DNA from: an uncultured Lachnospiraceae bacterium
GTDB taxonomy: Bacteria > Bacillota > Clostridia > Lachnospirales > Lachnospiraceae
Assembly: GCA_910579275.1 (NCBI GenBank)
Contig: CAJTTO010000003.1
Span: forward strand, 101,905 to 165,904
Direction: 5' to 3'
DNA: 64,000 bases
In this document: positions 62,318 to 64,000 of the stretch, one piece after another
Position numbering within the stretch: position 1 is the stretch's first letter
How the letters are laid out: every line of letters starts with the position of its first letter
Position numbers and translations under genes: made by a program
The notes under the pieces: generated by a model
Database searches by the model: none
Told to the model about the DNA's origin: nothing
The model's input: only the letters and a program-made list of their open reading frames with translations

Positions 62318-62566
62318 TTAATCACATCCAAAGTTTCCGACAGTGCCTTTTGACCAAGGACTGCCCACATCACAGCGTCCGTGATGGTACTGCGTGTTGA
62401 CGGTTCCTTCCTGCTGCTCATCAGACACATTCACTTTGATACGGCTTACGCCGTTTTCCGTCTTGCTGTCGAGCATATTGATGATATCGTTGATTTCCTG
62501 CTCCTGCTGGTGCTGTTTCCTTGCCGCAAGCTCGTCCATATCTTCCAGACCGCTGAATACTGCCAT
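62318..62566 (-). CDS. Small hypothetical protein
   Basis: 82 residues, not recognised. Charged helical N-half (GLEDMDELAARKQHQQEQEINDII), a C-half rich in His/Gly/Cys (YHHGRCDVGSPWSKGTVGNFGCD), possibly metal-binding. AAAAGGAGGAG precedes the start, which supports it being real. It lies 43 bp upstream of hisS. Confidence 0.6.
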   Translation of the reverse strand: MAVFSGLEDMDELAARKQHQQEQEINDIINMLDSKTENGVSRIKVNVSDEQQEGTVNTQYHHGRCDVGSPWSKGTVGNFGCD

Positions 62567-62663
62567 GTTCTGTCTCCTCCTTTTGTCACATTCATGTCAC
62601 ATCGTATCATAACATATATCCGAATTGAATACAAATTGTATTTCGTACAAGTTTCAAACTTTC

Positions 62664-62800
62664 GTAACAGTTCAGCCTTCGGCTTCCTGTTACGGGCATC
62701 AAGCCATGCAAAACCACTTCGTGGTGGCTTGATGCATCTCTGCCACTACGCTATTTCACGGACTTTGCAGTAAATGCAAAGTCCTGGGCTGAACTGTTAC
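62664..62800. mobile_element. Structured MITE-like element, copy C (137 bp)
   Basis: 14-bp perfect inverted ends GTAACAGTTCAGCC / GGCTGAACTGTTAC, flanked by perfect 8-bp direct repeats AAACTTTC (62656-62663 and 62801-62808). Inside: GTAACAG with internal CTGTTAC (62687-62693); stem GCATCAAGCCA/TGGCTTGATGC (62696-62735) with bulge TGCAAAA and hairpin CCAC-TTC-GTGG; hairpin GGACTTTGCA-GTAAA-TGCAAAGTCC (62760-62784). No coding potential. The GTAA tips and 8-bp duplication fit an IS66-type transposase acting in trans. Confidence 0.93.
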
Positions 62801-62810
62801 AAACTTTCAT

Positions 62811-63347
62811 CTACTGTCCTTCGATTTCCTCGTGTTTTCCGATGATTTTCTCCATCCAAATCATGTGATACCAGCGTCCGAATTTATACCCGCACTTATG
62901 GAACATTCCGACCCTTGTATATCCGAGATGCGCATGAAAATCTGCGCTGTTTGTTGTCAGATATTCATCATCTTTGTCAGGGTAGCCAATACAGGCATAC
63001 AGGTTCAGGATGCCCATTTTGCCAAGTTCCTGTTCCATTGTCTCGTAGAGTTTCCGCCCCACTCCGCGCTTTTGCACATTGTGGTCAAGATAGATCGTCA
63101 TTTCACATGACCAGTCATAGGCTGCCCTGCCAACAAACGGACCTGCATAAGCATATCCCTGAATAACGCCATTTTCTTCAACCACAAGATACGGATAGCG
63201 GCTCATTGTCCTCACCATACGCGCAATCCACTCATCAAGGGCTGGTGTCTCGTAGTCAAAAGAAATCGCGGTGTTTTTAACATAATAATTGTATATCTCT
63301 AAAATACGACTGGCATCTTCTATCACTGCGTTTCGGATGGTGAACAT
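62811..63347 (-). CDS. GNAT acetyltransferase, phosphinothricin N-acetyltransferase family
   Basis: 178 residues. The acetyl-CoA-binding loop is VQKRGVGRKLYETM, and GYAYAGPFVGRAAYDWSCEMTIYL and GYTRVGMFHKCGYKFGRWYHMIWMEK are typical of the Pat/YncA branch. Family members acetylate small amines such as phosphinothricin or methionine derivatives. The true substrate is not known. The start follows AAAGGAG. The element at 62664 lies 10 bp from its stop codon. Confidence 0.88.
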   Translation of the reverse strand: MFTIRNAVIEDASRILEIYNYYVKNTAISFDYETPALDEWIARMVRTMSRYPYLVVEENGVIQGYAYAGPFVGRAAYDWSCEMTIYLDHNVQKRGVGRKLYETMEQELGKMGILNLYACIGYPDKDDEYLTTNSADFHAHLGYTRVGMFHKCGYKFGRWYHMIWMEKIIGKHEEIEGQ

Positions 63348-63371
63348 CAGGACTCCTTTCTATGGTTTCAG

Positions 63372-63707
63372 CTACCTTTTTCTATATTTCTTTTCGATGA
63401 CGAGTATATATACTGCCATGGCAGCAATGCTTTCCACCATGACACCCACGATAGAGAGCATTGCCCATGCGGAATTCTGCCCCGCAAGCAGCGGAAATCC
63501 TAAGACAATCAGCACAATGCCAAATACACCAAACAGCTTGGCTGTCGCGCGGTTATATTTTTTTACATCTGTGACTTCAAACATTTTGGCATTCGCCCAA
63601 AATCCCATTGGCTTTGGTTTCTTTGAAAACCATGTATACACAGACCATCCCAAAAACATACACCCAAGTAAACAATATGCAAGAAAAGCAATTGTTCTAT
63701 CTTCCAT
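63372..63707 (-). CDS. Small membrane protein (DUF3784-like)
   Basis: 111 residues with three membrane segments (about 8-25, 57-75, 80-100). Between helices 1 and 2 is a cytoplasmic stretch with FWANAKMFEVTDVKKYNRATAKLF, similar to small Firmicute membrane proteins of this type. Function unknown. Ribosome site GGAGGTG; a leader of about 150 nt precedes it (see 63729-63895). Confidence 0.65.
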   Translation of the reverse strand: MEDRTIAFLAYCLLGCMFLGWSVYTWFSKKPKPMGFWANAKMFEVTDVKKYNRATAKLFGVFGIVLIVLGFPLLAGQNSAWAMLSIVGVMVESIAAMAVYILVIEKKYRKR

Positions 63708-63728
63708 TTCTACACCTCCATTTAAATC

Positions 63729-63770
63729 CTAGAGCACATATGCCAAAAGCAATTTTCAAACACGCTCTAG
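63729..63770 (-). promoter_or_regulatory. Hairpin in the leader of the small membrane protein gene
   Basis: CTAGAGC (63729-63735) and GCTCTAG (63764-63770) form a 7-bp stem over a 28-base loop. It lies between the small ORF at 63773 and the membrane-protein start. There is no T-run after it. Confidence 0.35.
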
Positions 63771-63772
63771 CT

Positions 63773-63817
63773 TCATTTTTCTTTTGTCACAGTACCAATC
63801 ATTGTACCAATCAACAT
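63773..63817 (-). CDS. Possible 14-residue leader peptide
   Basis: The reading frame MLIGTMIGTVTKEK follows the ribosome-like site GGAAAGGAAG. It contains an exact direct DNA repeat ATTGGTAC (12 bp apart). It lies between the promoter and the hairpin, as a leader peptide would. Too short to judge by coding statistics. Confidence 0.25.
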   Translation of the reverse strand: MLIGTMIGTVTKEK

Positions 63818-63866
63818 AGCCTATCTTCCTTTCCGAAATAAGCAAGTGTCATCCTGTTCTCATTCT

Positions 63867-63895
63867 AGTATATGGAAAATCCGGCAGGAACACAA
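63867..63895 (-). promoter_or_regulatory. SigmaA-type promoter of the small membrane protein gene
   Basis: TTGTGT (63890-63895) and TATACT (63867-63872), 17-bp spacing, about 160 bp before the start. I saw nothing else in 63896-64000. Confidence 0.5.
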
Positions 63896-64000
63896 CCCAT
63901 TTTCAGAAATTTACATTGTCATTTGCATAATTCTCCCATTAAAAGACGTAAACGGTGGATAGTATGTACCTATACAAAATCTGAGCCATCCTGTATCATA

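Noticed and set aside
51210..62800. The three hairpin-bearing elements as REP/BIME sequences moved by an IS200-like TnpA(REP).
   Set aside because: Two copies have perfect 8-bp target duplications and long inverted ends, which IS200/IS605-type movement does not produce.
1..64000. CRISPR arrays, prophage genes or complete insertion sequences.
   Set aside because: No regular direct-repeat array, no phage structural or integrase gene and no transposase reading frame was found on either strand.

Overview
The window looks like chromosomal DNA of an anaerobic Firmicute of the Lachnospiraceae type (class Clostridia). The reasons are the sodium-pump decarboxylase operon, the giant 2-hydroxyacyl-CoA dehydratase activase-like protein, a leucine T-box leader, YesMN/Lpl-type sugar uptake genes without their own ATPase, and the general gene style. 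This is an inference from gene content; no rRNA gene is present. Almost all genes lie on the minus strand. The plus-strand genes I recognise are the AraC-type response regulator (9797), the activase-like protein (37555) and the comFB-like gene (59976).

Layout. 1-4781: five-gene biotin/Na+ decarboxylase (or transcarboxylase) operon, cut at the left edge. 4971-7843: a D,D-carboxypeptidase and a two-domain polyphosphate kinase 2. 7942-18513: a sugar ABC uptake system with two binding lipoproteins, two permeases, a YesL protein, a YesM-type kinase and a YesN-type regulator. 18546-20581: uridine kinase, a single-domain response regulator and a TetR protein that ends in a histidine-phosphotransfer (Hpt) domain. 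20616-25205: scpB, scpA, a phosphoesterase, a second D,D-carboxypeptidase, a CmpB-type membrane protein and rpsU. 25335-37204: alaS, glyS, a lipoprotein, recO, era, an M16C peptidase, an unknown gene, a sigma-like protein and a rhomboid-like protein. 37555-46789: activase-like protein, asnS, a hemerythrin-response regulator and a homoserine O-acetyltransferase. 46823-53296: ligA, rluF-type pseudouridine synthase, an oxidoreductase, an SH3 protein and tRNA-Arg. 53381-64000: alkD-like gene, leuA fused to an AraC DNA-binding domain under a leucine T-box, a double acyltransferase, pspA, comFB, nth, hisS, a GNAT acetyltransferase and a small membrane protein.

Most notable. (1) A family of about 137-bp non-coding mobile elements (51210-51345, 56977-57113, 62664-62800). 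Two copies have perfect 8-bp target duplications. All have GTAAC/GTTAC-type inverted ends and the same internal fold, in which stems change sequence in a paired way while a bulge (TGCAAA) and a loop (TTC/TTT) stay constant. One copy sits directly in front of the leuA T-box. (2) A LeuA-AraC fusion, a biosynthetic enzyme with a built-in DNA-binding domain, expressed behind a Leu(CUC) T-box. (3) A TetR-Hpt fusion next to a stand-alone receiver protein, suggesting phosphorelay input into a TetR regulator. (4) A decarboxylase operon that carries both an acyl-CoA carboxyltransferase and a pyruvate/oxaloacetate carboxyltransferase with a Na+ pump. No phage, complete insertion sequence or CRISPR array was seen.
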